In this document: in pieces, positions 56,628 to 64,000 of the stretch
How the letters are laid out: each line of letters begins with the position of its first letter
Position numbering within the stretch: the first letter of the stretch is position 1
Assembly: GCF_008329585.1 (NCBI RefSeq)
Contig: NZ_NPKP01000002.1
Coordinates: 1-64,000, forward strand
DNA length: 64,000 nucleotides
Direction of reading: 5' to 3'
DNA from: Mycolicibacterium sp. P9-22
GTDB taxonomy: Bacteria > Actinomycetota > Actinomycetes > Mycobacteriales > Mycobacteriaceae
Notes under the pieces: model-generated
Database searches by the model: none
Told to the model about the DNA's origin: nothing
Seen by the model: only the letters and a program-made list of their open reading frames with translations
Made by a program: the position numbers and the translations under genes

Positions 56628-57109
56628 GTGAGTTGATCCGCCGCGCACAACCGGGCGACGAGGCCGAGATCGTCGCGATGATCCGCGAGCTGGCCGAGTT
56701 CGAACACGCCGCAGACGAGTGCGTGGTGACCGAATCATCGTTGCACAGCGCTCTTTTCGACGATCAGCCGACGGCGCACGCACATATCGTGGAGATCGAC
56801 GGCCGGGCCGCCGCCACCGCAGTGTGGTTCCTGAACTTCTCCACCTGGGACGGGGTGTCCGGGATCTACCTGGAGGACCTCTACGTGCGGCCGGATTTCC
56901 GCCGCCGCGGCCTGGCGCGGAAGTTGTTGTCCACCTTGGCTGCCGAGTGTCGGACCCGCGGCTACACGCGGCTGAGCTGGGCGGTGCTCGACTGGAACGT
57001 CAATGCCATCGCGCTGTATGACGCCGTCGGCGGGAAGCCGCAGACCGAATGGATCACCTACCGGGTGTCCGGGCCGGAACTCACCGCGCTCGCTGCCGAG
57101 ACGGGTTAG
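56624..57109 (+). CDS. GNAT-family N-acetyltransferase
   Basis: A 161-aa acetyl-CoA-dependent acetyltransferase of the diamine acetyltransferase-like group. YLEDLYVRPDFRRRGLARKLLSTLA (residues about 83-107) is the acetyl-CoA-binding motif, and WAVLDWNVNAIALYDAVGG matches SSAT-type enzymes. ATG overlaps the entC stop (ATGA). Acceptor unknown. Confidence 0.9.
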   Translation: MSELIRRAQPGDEAEIVAMIRELAEFEHAADECVVTESSLHSALFDDQPTAHAHIVEIDGRAAATAVWFLNFSTWDGVSGIYLEDLYVRPDFRRRGLARKLLSTLAAECRTRGYTRLSWAVLDWNVNAIALYDAVGGKPQTEWITYRVSGPELTALAAETG

Positions 57110-57490
57110 TCAGTCCCGGCCCGCCATCCACTGCACCGCGGACGGGCTGAACAACATGCCCAGCACGGTCAGCGCCAGCAGGCCGACCAGGATGCCGTAG
57201 ACCACATGGTGGCTGGTGATGACGTACCAGGCGATCGGCAGCAGCAGCAGGTTGGTGGGCACCGCGATACCGCGGCCCCAGCGCCGGCCGGTGATCAGCG
57301 CCCAGCCGCCGGTCAGCACACCGCCGCCGATCAGGACGAACCAGACCGCGGTGCCGTAGCCGTTGACGATCTGCTGATCGGCACCGGCGAACGCGCGCAC
57401 CAGCAGCACCGCGGCCATGATCAGCGCGGCCACGCCCTCGGCCACCACCAGGGACCCCGCATAGCGGACGATGGGCGGCTGCAGGTTCAC
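57110..57490 (-). CDS. small integral membrane protein (Rv3217c type)
   Basis: A 126-aa protein with four hydrophobic helices (VVAEGVAALIMAAVLLV, AVWFVLIGGGVLTGGWALI, VPTNLLLLPIAWYVI, GILVGLLALTVLGMLF). The GTG at 57490 overlaps the aroQ stop by 4 bp, so it is coupled to aroQ. Function unknown. Confidence 0.82.
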   Translation of the reverse strand: MNLQPPIVRYAGSLVVAEGVAALIMAAVLLVRAFAGADQQIVNGYGTAVWFVLIGGGVLTGGWALITGRRWGRGIAVPTNLLLLPIAWYVITSHHVVYGILVGLLALTVLGMLFSPSAVQWMAGRD

Positions 57491-57939
57491 GACAGTTTGG
57501 CGGCGAGGTAACGCACCGCGTACTCGTAGCCGGCGGGCCCGGCACCGGCGATCACGACGTCGGCCACCTCCGAGACGAAGGAGTGCCTGCGGTACTCCTC
57601 GCGGGCGTGCACATTGCTCAAATGCACTTCCACCACCGGCAAGTCGACCGACCGCAGCGCGTCGGCGATGGCGATCGAGGTATGGGTGAAGGCGCCCGGG
57701 TTGATGATGATGCCGGCACAATCGCCGCGCGCGGCGTGGATCGCGTCGATGAGCGCGCCCTCGTGGTTGCTCTGGGTGGCGCGCACCTCGAACCCGGATC
57801 CAGCGGCCAGGGCGGCGACGTCGGACTCGATCTCGGCCAGCGTGGTGGCGCCGTAGACCTCGGGCTGGCGGGTGCCGAGCAGGTTGAGGTTCGGCCCGTT
57901 GACGAGGAGCAGGCGGGGCCTGTTCGGACGTGGGTTCAC
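57487..57939 (-). CDS. aroQ: type II 3-dehydroquinate dehydratase
   Basis: Converts 3-dehydroquinate to 3-dehydroshikimate (150 aa, dodecameric type II family). LLLVNGPNLNLLGTRQPEVYG, with the catalytic Tyr, IINPGAFTHTSIAIADAL, and EVHLSNVHAREEYRRHS are the family motifs. It lies 20 bp downstream of the QsuB-type gene on the same strand, so it may act as the catabolic QsuC step. It could equally serve aromatic biosynthesis if no other copy exists. Confidence 0.93.
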   Translation of the reverse strand: MNPRPNRPRLLLVNGPNLNLLGTRQPEVYGATTLAEIESDVAALAAGSGFEVRATQSNHEGALIDAIHAARGDCAGIIINPGAFTHTSIAIADALRSVDLPVVEVHLSNVHAREEYRRHSFVSEVADVVIAGAGPAGYEYAVRYLAAKLS

Positions 57940-57959
57940 GCAGTCACGGTACCGATGCG

Positions 57960-59705
57960 CTAGCGCTGGGCGGCAAGGCGCACCGGCGCGTTGTCGGTGC
58001 CGTAGCCGTCGTACCCGCCGATGCGCTGTACGAACTCGAAGAACACCGTGCCGACCGTGCGGGTGTAGAAGTGGATGAATTCGCCCTGGGGGCTGCGGTC
58101 GTAGAGCAGGTTGAGCGCCTTCAATTCGGCGACCCGCTCATCGGGCAGCCCGAACCGCCCGGACAGGTAGTCGTAATAGTTGTCGGGCACCGGCAGGAAC
58201 GGCAGTCCGTTGCCCGCCGCGGCGCGGGCCAGTGCGATGACGTCATCGCAGGCGAAGGCGACGTGCTGGGGCAGGCCCGCGCCGTCGAGGATGTGCGGGG
58301 CGACATTGAGCGGCAGCCGCACCGACAGATCCGCGTTGTGCATGACCTGGCTACGGATCAGGCCGGTGGGCCCGGGCACCTCGGCGGGCGCCCCGGCGGA
58401 CAGGCCGAACACACTGGTCAGGAACAACACCGCATCGTCGGCGGTCTGCCACGGCTGGGTCAGGTTGACGTGGTCGATCGCCATGGCCCGGCCGTCGTCG
58501 GCGAGGCCGCCCTCGAACTCGTCGACCCAGCTGGGCAGGGCGGTCCAGAAGATCTCCGTGCCGTCGGGAGCCACGGTGGCGCCCAGTGGCTGCTCGGCGG
58601 CGTAGGTCCGGCGGTAGGCCACCGGCGCCATCAGCTCGGCGGCGCGCCGTGAGGTGGCCTCGGCGTCGGGTACCTGCAGACCGACCGCCGCGACGTGGGG
58701 CACCTGGTCGCGGGCCTGTTGTTCGTTGAGCACCACCCGGGCGTCCCCGGCGGACCACAGCGATACCGGCTTGCTGCGGTGCCTGCCGCGCGGCGTGAAG
58801 CCCAGCCGGTCCAGCAGCACCTCGACCTCGCTGGTGTCCTCGGCCTTGATCTCGACGAAATCGAAGCCGGTGGGGGGTTTGGCGTCGGTCAGGGTGTGCA
58901 GCACCTGATCACCCAGCCAGCGCAGCGAGCGCAGCGCGTGCACCGCGGTGTGGCCCGGGTCGGTCTGGCGGAAGGTGTCGTTGAAGACCTCCAGCGACCA
59001 CGGCCCGTCGTACCCGGCGGCCAGGGTGTGCCGCACGAAGGCGGCCAGCTCGAAGCTGCCCTCGCCGGGGAACAGCCGGTGGTGCCTGCTCCAGGACAGT
59101 ACGTCCATGTGCAGTGCCGGGGCGTCGGCCAGCTGCAGGTAGAAGATCTTCTCGCCGGGAATCTGCTCGATCGACGACGGGTCGTGCCCGCGGGAGAGGA
59201 CGTGGAAACTGTCAAGGCAGACACCGACATTCGGGTGGTCGGCGAGCTCGGCGATGCGCCAGGCGCGGCGATAGTCATCGACATAGCGACCCCAGGCCAG
59301 CGCCTCGAACGCGATGCGGATGCCGCGGGCCTGCGCGATGTCACCGATGCGGCGCAGCTGGTCGGCGGAGACCTCGTCGGAGTCGATGGTCGCGGTCGCG
59401 ACATTGCTGCACACCAGGACGGTGTCGATGCCGAGGCGTTCGGCGGTGGCGAAGGTGGCATCGGCGCGGCGCAGGTTATCGGCGAAGGTGACCTCATCGA
59501 CACCTTCCAGGTCGCGCAGCGGCTGGTAGAGGTCCAGGCGCAAGCCGAGCCGGTGGGCCAGGTGCCGGATCTCCTCCGGTGAGTGGTCCCCGGCAATCAG
59601 GTCGGGTTCGAAGATCTCGACACCGTCGAATCCGGCCGCCGCGCATGCGTGCAGCTTCTCGACCAACGAGCCCGACAGTGACACGGTGGCGATCGATGTC
59701 TTCAT
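57960..59705 (-). CDS. qsuB: 3-dehydroshikimate dehydratase, QsuB type
   Basis: Turns 3-dehydroshikimate into protocatechuate (581 aa). The N-terminal TIM-barrel (about 1-275) resembles AP-endonuclease-2/sugar isomerases: DGVEIFEPDLIAGDH, VCLDSFHVLSRGHD, SLEVFNDTFRQ. The C-terminal half (about 280-581) is a 4-hydroxyphenylpyruvate-dioxygenase-like domain (AIDHVNLTQPWQTADDAVLFL, HVAFACDDV), as in Corynebacterium QsuB. ATG at 59705 is preferred to a TTG two codons upstream. The promoter region carries a TetR operator at 59717. Confidence 0.9.
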   Translation of the reverse strand: MKTSIATVSLSGSLVEKLHACAAAGFDGVEIFEPDLIAGDHSPEEIRHLAHRLGLRLDLYQPLRDLEGVDEVTFADNLRRADATFATAERLGIDTVLVCSNVATATIDSDEVSADQLRRIGDIAQARGIRIAFEALAWGRYVDDYRRAWRIAELADHPNVGVCLDSFHVLSRGHDPSSIEQIPGEKIFYLQLADAPALHMDVLSWSRHHRLFPGEGSFELAAFVRHTLAAGYDGPWSLEVFNDTFRQTDPGHTAVHALRSLRWLGDQVLHTLTDAKPPTGFDFVEIKAEDTSEVEVLLDRLGFTPRGRHRSKPVSLWSAGDARVVLNEQQARDQVPHVAAVGLQVPDAEATSRRAAELMAPVAYRRTYAAEQPLGATVAPDGTEIFWTALPSWVDEFEGGLADDGRAMAIDHVNLTQPWQTADDAVLFLTSVFGLSAGAPAEVPGPTGLIRSQVMHNADLSVRLPLNVAPHILDGAGLPQHVAFACDDVIALARAAAGNGLPFLPVPDNYYDYLSGRFGLPDERVAELKALNLLYDRSPQGEFIHFYTRTVGTVFFEFVQRIGGYDGYGTDNAPVRLAAQR

Positions 59706-59716
59706 GCCCAATTAAT

Positions 59717-59733
59717 GTACTAGTTAGTTCATT
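59717..59733. promoter_or_regulatory. TetR operator, copy 1 (qsuB side)
   Basis: GTACTAGTTAGTTCATT agrees with GTACCAGTTAGTACATT at 60527-60543 in 15 of 17 bases. It sits 12 bp upstream of the qsuB start and 38 bp before the tetR start. Two matching sites on either side of one regulator gene point to control of both flanking transcripts by that protein; binding is inferred. Confidence 0.75.
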
Positions 59734-59770
59734 GCCTGGGAAGGGGGCGGCCCCAGTAAGCTCTGCCCTC

Positions 59771-60415
59771 ATGGCCGCCAAGCCCAAAGCCGAATTGCAG
59801 CGCGATGCCGAGCGCACGCGTGCGGAGCTGCTCGCGGTGGCCACCGAGGTGTTCGCGGAATCCGGTTACTCCGGCGCCCGGGTGGACGAGATCGCCGAGC
59901 GGACCCGCACCACCAAGCGGATGATCTACTACTACTTCGGCAGCAAGGAACAGCTCTACCTGGCAGTTCTGGAGGACGCCTACCGCGGCATCCGGGAGGC
60001 CGAGCAGAAGCTGCGCGTCGACCATGAGAACCCGGTGGTGGCGATCCGCCGGCTGGCCGAGGTCACCTTCGATCACCACATCGCCCATGACGCGTTCATC
60101 CGACTGGTGTCCATCGAGAACATCCACCGCGGTGAGTTCATCCGGCAGCTGCGCGAGCTGCCCGACCTGTCCCGGCCGGCCACCTCGCTGCTCGACGAGA
60201 TCCTGCGCGACGGCCGTGCGGCCGGCGTCTTCCGCGATGACGTCCAGGCCATCGACGTGCACGTGGTGATCAGCTCCTATTGCGTGTTCCAGGTGGCCAA
60301 CCGCTTCACCTTCGGATACCTGTTCGACGTCGACTTCACCGAGACCTCGCAACGCGCCCACCTACGCCGCATGCTCGGCGACATGGTGGTCGGCTGGCTC
60401 ACCACCCAGCCCTGA
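59771..60415 (+). CDS. TetR-family regulator of quinate/shikimate genes
   Basis: A 214-aa repressor. The helix-turn-helix GYSGARVDEIAERTRTTKRMIYYYFGSKEQLYLAVL is followed by a PsrA-like C-terminal domain (VTFDHHIAHDAFIRLVSIENIHRG). TAAGCT (59757-59762) 8 bp before the ATG suggests a leaderless message. It lies between the divergent qsuB and the shikimate dehydrogenase gene with a matching operator on each side, so it probably responds to a quinate/shikimate intermediate. Confidence 0.9.
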   Translation: MAAKPKAELQRDAERTRAELLAVATEVFAESGYSGARVDEIAERTRTTKRMIYYYFGSKEQLYLAVLEDAYRGIREAEQKLRVDHENPVVAIRRLAEVTFDHHIAHDAFIRLVSIENIHRGEFIRQLRELPDLSRPATSLLDEILRDGRAAGVFRDDVQAIDVHVVISSYCVFQVANRFTFGYLFDVDFTETSQRAHLRRMLGDMVVGWLTTQP

Positions 60416-60488
60416 CACGCTTTCCACATCGCCTGCCGGCCACCGACCGGGCCGTGCCCAGCTCAGAGACCCAGTTCACACTCACCCC

Positions 60489-60549
60489 TTGACGCGACCG
60501 GCGACACAGTGCTCTACTTTGCGTACGTACCAGTTAGTACATTAAGGAG
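60489..60549 (+). promoter_or_regulatory. promoter and operator copy 2 of the shikimate dehydrogenase gene
   Basis: TTGACG (60489-60494) is a -35 box; TCTACT (60513-60518) or TACTTT (60515-60520) can serve as -10. The operator GTACCAGTTAGTACATT (60527-60543) covers the predicted start of transcription, and AAGGAG (60544-60549) is the ribosome site for the ATG at 60561. Repressor binding here would block initiation. Confidence 0.7.
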
Positions 60550-60560
60550 TGCGAACGTAG

Positions 60561-61421
60561 ATGAACCACCGGCAGCCATATCTGGTGGGGCTCATCGGCA
60601 ACGGCATCGGTCCGTCGCTGACGCCCGCGCTGCACATGGCCGAGGGCCGCGCACAGGGCCTCGACTACGTCTACCGGACCCTCGACCTCGGCACGCTGGG
60701 ACTGGCCCCCGAACAGGTCGGCGAGATCCTCGGCTGGGCGCGCACCCTGGGCTACGACGGGCTCAACATCACCCACCCGTGTAAACAGCTGGTGCTCCCC
60801 CACCTCGACGACATCGACGAGGCGGCCGCCACGCTCGGCGCGGTCAACACCGTCGTCTTCGAGGGCGGCCGGGCCGTCGGCTACAACACCGACACCACCG
60901 GGTTCGCCCATGGCTTCACCGAGGCGCTGCCCGGCGCGGCACTGGACTCCGTGGTGCTGATCGGCGCCGGCGGCGCGGGGACGGCCGTGGCCGACGCGCT
61001 GCTGCACCTCGGCGCCGGGCAGCTGAGCATCGTCGACCTCGATGTCGACCGCGCCACCGCGCTGGCCCACGAACTCGGTGGGCGCCACCCACTGACCCGC
61101 GTCGACGCCTCATCTTTCGACAAACTCTCGGTGCTGCTGCCCGGCGCCGACGGCGTCGTGCACGCCACCCCCACCGGGATGGCCGAACACCCCGGCATCG
61201 CCTTGGACCCCGCGCTGCTGCACCGGCGGCTGTGGGTGGCCGACATCGTCTACCGGCCCCTGGACACCGCGCTGCTGCAGGCGGCGCGCGCCGCCGGGTG
61301 CCGCACGCTCGACGGCGGTCACATGGCCGTCTACCAGGCCGTCGACGCCTTCGAGCTGATCACCGGTATCGCCCCCGATGCCGCACGCATGTCCGCGCAT
61401 TTCCGCAATCTCGTCGCCTGA
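60561..61421 (+). CDS. quinate/shikimate dehydrogenase (AroE fold)
   Basis: Oxidises quinate or shikimate (286 aa). The N-terminal substrate domain has NITHPCKQ with the catalytic Lys75, and YNTDTTGF with Asp111. The nucleotide domain starts LIGAGGAGTAVADALLHLGA, and strand 2 ends VDLDVDRA, an acidic residue that favours NAD+ over NADP+. That and the catabolic neighbours point to the QsuD/YdiB-like role rather than biosynthetic AroE. Confidence 0.9.
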   Translation: MNHRQPYLVGLIGNGIGPSLTPALHMAEGRAQGLDYVYRTLDLGTLGLAPEQVGEILGWARTLGYDGLNITHPCKQLVLPHLDDIDEAAATLGAVNTVVFEGGRAVGYNTDTTGFAHGFTEALPGAALDSVVLIGAGGAGTAVADALLHLGAGQLSIVDLDVDRATALAHELGGRHPLTRVDASSFDKLSVLLPGADGVVHATPTGMAEHPGIALDPALLHRRLWVADIVYRPLDTALLQAARAAGCRTLDGGHMAVYQAVDAFELITGIAPDAARMSAHFRNLVA

Positions 61422-61484
61422 GACCCACCCGCCCACCTGACCTGATCCCCACCCACCCGCCAGATCCGTTCAAAGGAGACCCGG

Positions 61485-62825
61485 ATGACCACCACCGAAG
61501 CGCAGCCTCCGGAATCAGCACCGACTCGCACACCACGCAAGGCCGCACTGGCCAGCTTCATGGGAAGTGCGGTGGAGTACTACGACTTCTTCCTCTTCGG
61601 CTCGGCCGCCGCGCTGATCTTCCCCCACGTGTTCTTCCCGTCGAATGACGAAGCCGCCCTGGTGATGTCGTTCGCCACCTTCGGGTTCGCCTACGTCGCG
61701 CGCCCGGTCGGCGCCGTCATACTCGGCCACTTCGGTGACCGCATCGGCCGGCAGCGGGTCCTGATGTTCACGCTGGTCTTGATGGGCATATCGACCTTCA
61801 TGATCGGCTGCCTGCCCGGCTTCGACACCATCGGCTGGGCGGCCCCCGGGCTGCTGGTGTTCTGCCGGCTGCTACAGGGCCTGTCGGCCGCGGGTGAGCA
61901 GGCCGGCGCCAGTTCGCTGACCCTGGAACACTCCCCGGACCACCAACGCGCCTTCTACACATCGTGGACACTGACCGGCACCCAGGGCGGCCTCATCCTG
62001 GCCTCGCTGGTGATGATCCCGTTCATGGCGCTGCCCGATGAGGCGAAGTACAGCTGGGGCTGGCGCGTGCCGTTCTGGCTGTCGGCCGTCGTCGTGGTGG
62101 TCGCCTACTTCATCCGTCGCCAGCTGCACGAGACCCCGCAGTTCACCGAGGCCAAGAAGGCCGGCACCATCGCCCGGATGCCGCTGATCCCATTGCTGCG
62201 CGACCACTGGCGCGACGTGGTCCGGGTCATCCTCTGCGCGTTCATCGCCGCGGTGTCAACGGTTTTCGGCAACCTGGCCCTGGCCTACGGCAAAGCGGTC
62301 GGTCTGGAAGCCGACCTGACGCTGTGGCTCGTCGTGGTCGCCAATGTCGGCGCGCTGATCACCCAGCCGTTCTTCGGCAGGCTGGCCGACCGCGTCGGCC
62401 GCAAACCGGTGTTCATCTACGGCGCGTTGTCCTCGGCGGCGCTGATGCCCTTCTACATGCTCTCGATGAGTCAGGGAAACCATCTGCTGACCTTCGCCCT
62501 GGCGGTCGCCACCTTCTCCTGCGGCTACGCCGCCGCCAACGCGGTCTGGCCGTCGTTCTACGGCGAGATGTTCTCCACCCAGGTGCGGTTCTCCGGGCTG
62601 GCCATCGGCACCCAATTAGGCTTCCTGGTGGCAGGTTTCGCGCCCTCGATCGTCACCGCGCTGGGCGGCGTCCGCGAAGGTGGCTGGGTGGTCATCAGCA
62701 TCTTCACCGCGGTGGTGTGCCTGATCGCCGCGGGTTCGGCCCTGACCGCCCGCGAAACCCGCGACGTGCCAACCGAACTGCTGGGCCGACGAGCGGTACC
62801 GGACGGCGAGCTCGTCCGGCACTGA
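61485..62825 (+). CDS. MHS-family MFS transporter (shikimate/quinate uptake)
   Basis: A 446-aa, 12-helix proton symporter of the metabolite:H+ family (ShiA/QsuA/PcaT-like). SAVEYYDFFLFGSAAALIF opens helix 1; GHFGDRIGRQRVL and GRLADRVGRKPVF are the MFS loop motifs in the two halves. AAAGGAG lies 7 bp before the ATG. Placed behind the dehydrogenase gene, it most likely imports quinate, shikimate or protocatechuate. Confidence 0.9.
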   Translation: MTTTEAQPPESAPTRTPRKAALASFMGSAVEYYDFFLFGSAAALIFPHVFFPSNDEAALVMSFATFGFAYVARPVGAVILGHFGDRIGRQRVLMFTLVLMGISTFMIGCLPGFDTIGWAAPGLLVFCRLLQGLSAAGEQAGASSLTLEHSPDHQRAFYTSWTLTGTQGGLILASLVMIPFMALPDEAKYSWGWRVPFWLSAVVVVVAYFIRRQLHETPQFTEAKKAGTIARMPLIPLLRDHWRDVVRVILCAFIAAVSTVFGNLALAYGKAVGLEADLTLWLVVVANVGALITQPFFGRLADRVGRKPVFIYGALSSAALMPFYMLSMSQGNHLLTFALAVATFSCGYAAANAVWPSFYGEMFSTQVRFSGLAIGTQLGFLVAGFAPSIVTALGGVREGGWVVISIFTAVVCLIAAGSALTARETRDVPTELLGRRAVPDGELVRH

Positions 62826-62829
62826 CACC

Positions 62830-63579
62830 TCAGAGCAGGCGCCCGATACCCCGCGCGGCGACCTGCAGGGCTCCCAACAGCCGCTGGCGGTCGCGTTTCA
62901 GGGTGGGTACCACCACCCCGATCGCGGCCGCCACGGCGTTGTCCGAGGCACGGACCACCGGCACCGCCAGCGAGCACGCCCCGATCGACATCTCCTCCAC
63001 GGTGACGGCCACCCCGTCGCGGCGGATTCGCTCGAGTTGCGCCTCGAGCACCACCGGCGAGGTGATCGTCTTGGGCGTGACCCGCACCAGCGCGCCAAAC
63101 ACCTCCTGGCGCACGTCCGCCGGAGCGTGAGCAAGCAGCACCTTGCCCACCCCGGTGCTGTGCATCGGCAGCCTGCTGCCCACCGTGCTGACGATCGGCA
63201 CCGACGCCCGCCCGGACATCCTGGACAGATAGAGCACCTGGGCGCCGTCGCGCACCGCGAGGTGCACCGTGGCCAGCGTCGCGGCATACACGTCGTACAG
63301 AAACGGCTCGGCGACCTGCTTCAGCCGGCCTTCCACCGGCGCCCGCAGACCGGCTTCCCACAGCAGCCTGCCGATCACGAACCGTCCGTCCGCGCGGCGT
63401 TCCAGCGCCGACCCGGCCACCAGTTCGCCGGCCAACCGCGAAGCCGTCGGCACCGTCAGGCCGGACCGCTGGGCGAGTTCGGTGAGCGTCAGCGCGCGAT
63501 GGCGTTCGTCGAAGGCGCCGACCATCGCCAGCAACCTGGACGCCACCGTGGTGCCCGGCACCGACGTGTTCCCCGCCAA
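62830..63579 (-). CDS. IclR-family regulator, PcaR-like
   Basis: A 249-aa regulator with an N-terminal winged helix (LTLTELAQRSGLTVPTASRLAGELV) and an effector domain (SRLPMHSTGVGKVLLAHAP, IGACSLAVPVVRASD). A TTG start at 63579 is supported by AAGGA 8 bp upstream. It is divergent from pcaH, and a dyad lies in their 71-bp gap, so it probably controls protocatechuate genes. Convergent with the MHS transporter, 4 bp between stops. Confidence 0.88.
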   Translation of the reverse strand: MAGNTSVPGTTVASRLLAMVGAFDERHRALTLTELAQRSGLTVPTASRLAGELVAGSALERRADGRFVIGRLLWEAGLRAPVEGRLKQVAEPFLYDVYAATLATVHLAVRDGAQVLYLSRMSGRASVPIVSTVGSRLPMHSTGVGKVLLAHAPADVRQEVFGALVRVTPKTITSPVVLEAQLERIRRDGVAVTVEEMSIGACSLAVPVVRASDNAVAAAIGVVVPTLKRDRQRLLGALQVAARGIGRLL

Positions 63580-63600
63580 CCGCAGAATCCTTTCGCTGAG

Positions 63601-63643
63601 CGGAAGTCTACCCTTCCGTGGTCGCGCGCCGGCTGTCTAACCT
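63601..63643 (+). promoter_or_regulatory. IclR operator and pcaH promoter
   Basis: CGGAAG (63601-63606) and CTTCCG (63613-63618) form a perfect 6-6-6 dyad, placed over the expected -35 region of pcaH. TAACCT (63638-63643) lies 7 bp before the pcaH ATG, a leaderless arrangement without a ribosome site. Regulator binding is inferred. Confidence 0.6.
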
Positions 63644-63650
63644 CAGACCC

Positions 63651-64000
63651 ATGACGGCCCCGCACCCCACCATCACGGATACCAATCCCGACAGCGCTTC
63701 GGCAAGCCAGGCTGGGATCAACGCCGAAATGGCCGCCATCGAAACTGCTTATCTGCAAACAGGTGTCGAGGAATCTCAGCCCCGATTGGACTACGCCCCC
63801 TACCGCAGCAGCCTGTTGCGCCATCCCACCAAGGATCTGCAGCACGCCGACCCCGAGGCGTTGGAGTTGTGGGCGCCGGTGTTCGGTGAGCGCGATGTCC
63901 ACCGGCTGGAATCGGATCTGACCATTCAGCACAACGGTGACCCGATCGGTGAACGCATGGTCGTCACCGGCCGTGTCCTCGACGGTGACGGCCGGCCCGT
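63651..64000 (+). CDS. pcaH: protocatechuate 3,4-dioxygenase beta subunit, partial
   Basis: The first 116 codons of PcaH, cut by the window end. The translation has YAPYRSSLLRHPTKDL, ADPEALELWAPVFGERDVHRLESDLT and GERMVVTGRVLDGDGRP, the N-terminal dioxygenase and intradiol-fold entry of PcaH. The enzyme opens the protocatechuate ring, the step after the QsuB-type dehydratase. The iron ligands would lie beyond the window. Confidence 0.92.
   Translation, partial: MTAPHPTITDTNPDSASASQAGINAEMAAIETAYLQTGVEESQPRLDYAPYRSSLLRHPTKDLQHADPEALELWAPVFGERDVHRLESDLTIQHNGDPIGERMVVTGRVLDGDGRP

Overview
The window is chromosomal DNA from a high-GC actinobacterium, almost certainly a mycobacterium of the Mycolicibacterium type. 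The evidence is the frequent use of GTG starts, many apparently leaderless genes, an MmpS-like protein, whiB7, mycoredoxin and AdnAB. About 34 kb (roughly 23.2-57.5 kb) follows, in order, the gene set I recall from the M. tuberculosis Rv3193c-Rv3217c region; that match is from memory and was not computed. I see no insertion sequence, prophage, rRNA operon or CRISPR array. There is one tRNA, an initiator tRNA-Met.

Layout. (1) 0-7.4 kb: a sugar ABC importer (lipoprotein, double ATPase, permease), a small DUF3263-like protein and galT-galK-galM, in one tightly overlapped operon behind a LacI-type palindrome. (2) 7.4-16.9 kb: accessory genes. These are a DMT exporter, a TetR/quinone-oxidoreductase divergent pair around a perfect operator, a secreted proline-rich protein, a DUF6629 membrane protein, a UvrA2-type ATPase, a DUF4267 protein divergent from a TetR regulator, a polysaccharide deacetylase homologue that lacks part of its active site, and a methyltransferase. 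(3) 16.9-21.3 kb: a less dense, AT-richer stretch. It holds a degenerate RsmA/KsgA paralogue behind a degenerate MhpD-type hydratase, an exported NTF2-like protein and an IclR regulator, with A/T-rich box motifs in the two long gaps. (4) 21.5-23.1 kb: tRNA-fMet with its promoter and a strong terminator, then a flavin oxidase.

(5) 23.2-31.1 kb: a UPF0182 membrane protein, a PDZ-Lon-like protease, a DUF2342 metalloprotease homologue, an orphan TOMM-cyclodehydratase-like protein and an ABC1 kinase. (6) 31.1-44.7 kb: stress and DNA repair. whiB7 has a full attenuator leader with a 59-codon upstream ORF and terminator. After it come uvrD2, mycoredoxin, nudC, a K+ channel, adnB-adnA, lipV and an alkyltransferase-like gene. 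(7) 44.7-57.5 kb: moeZ, a DUF3152 protease-like protein, TetR, DUF3107, an MmpS-like protein, a ferritin-like protein, rhlE, a beta-propeller-like protein, an orphan ParA, a Gpm2-type phosphatase, entC and a GNAT acetyltransferase.

(8) 57.1-64 kb: quinate/shikimate catabolism. A type II dehydroquinase, a QsuB-type 3-dehydroshikimate dehydratase, a TetR regulator, a quinate/shikimate dehydrogenase and an MHS transporter would convert quinate or shikimate to protocatechuate. The window then runs into pcaH (protocatechuate 3,4-dioxygenase beta subunit), divergent from an IclR regulator, which opens the beta-ketoadipate pathway. Two near-identical TetR operators bracket the regulator.

The least explained items are the hydratase/RsmA-like pair with lost catalytic residues and its neighbouring boxes, the deacetylase missing NodB motif 2, and the orphan cyclodehydratase-like protein beside two protease-like genes.
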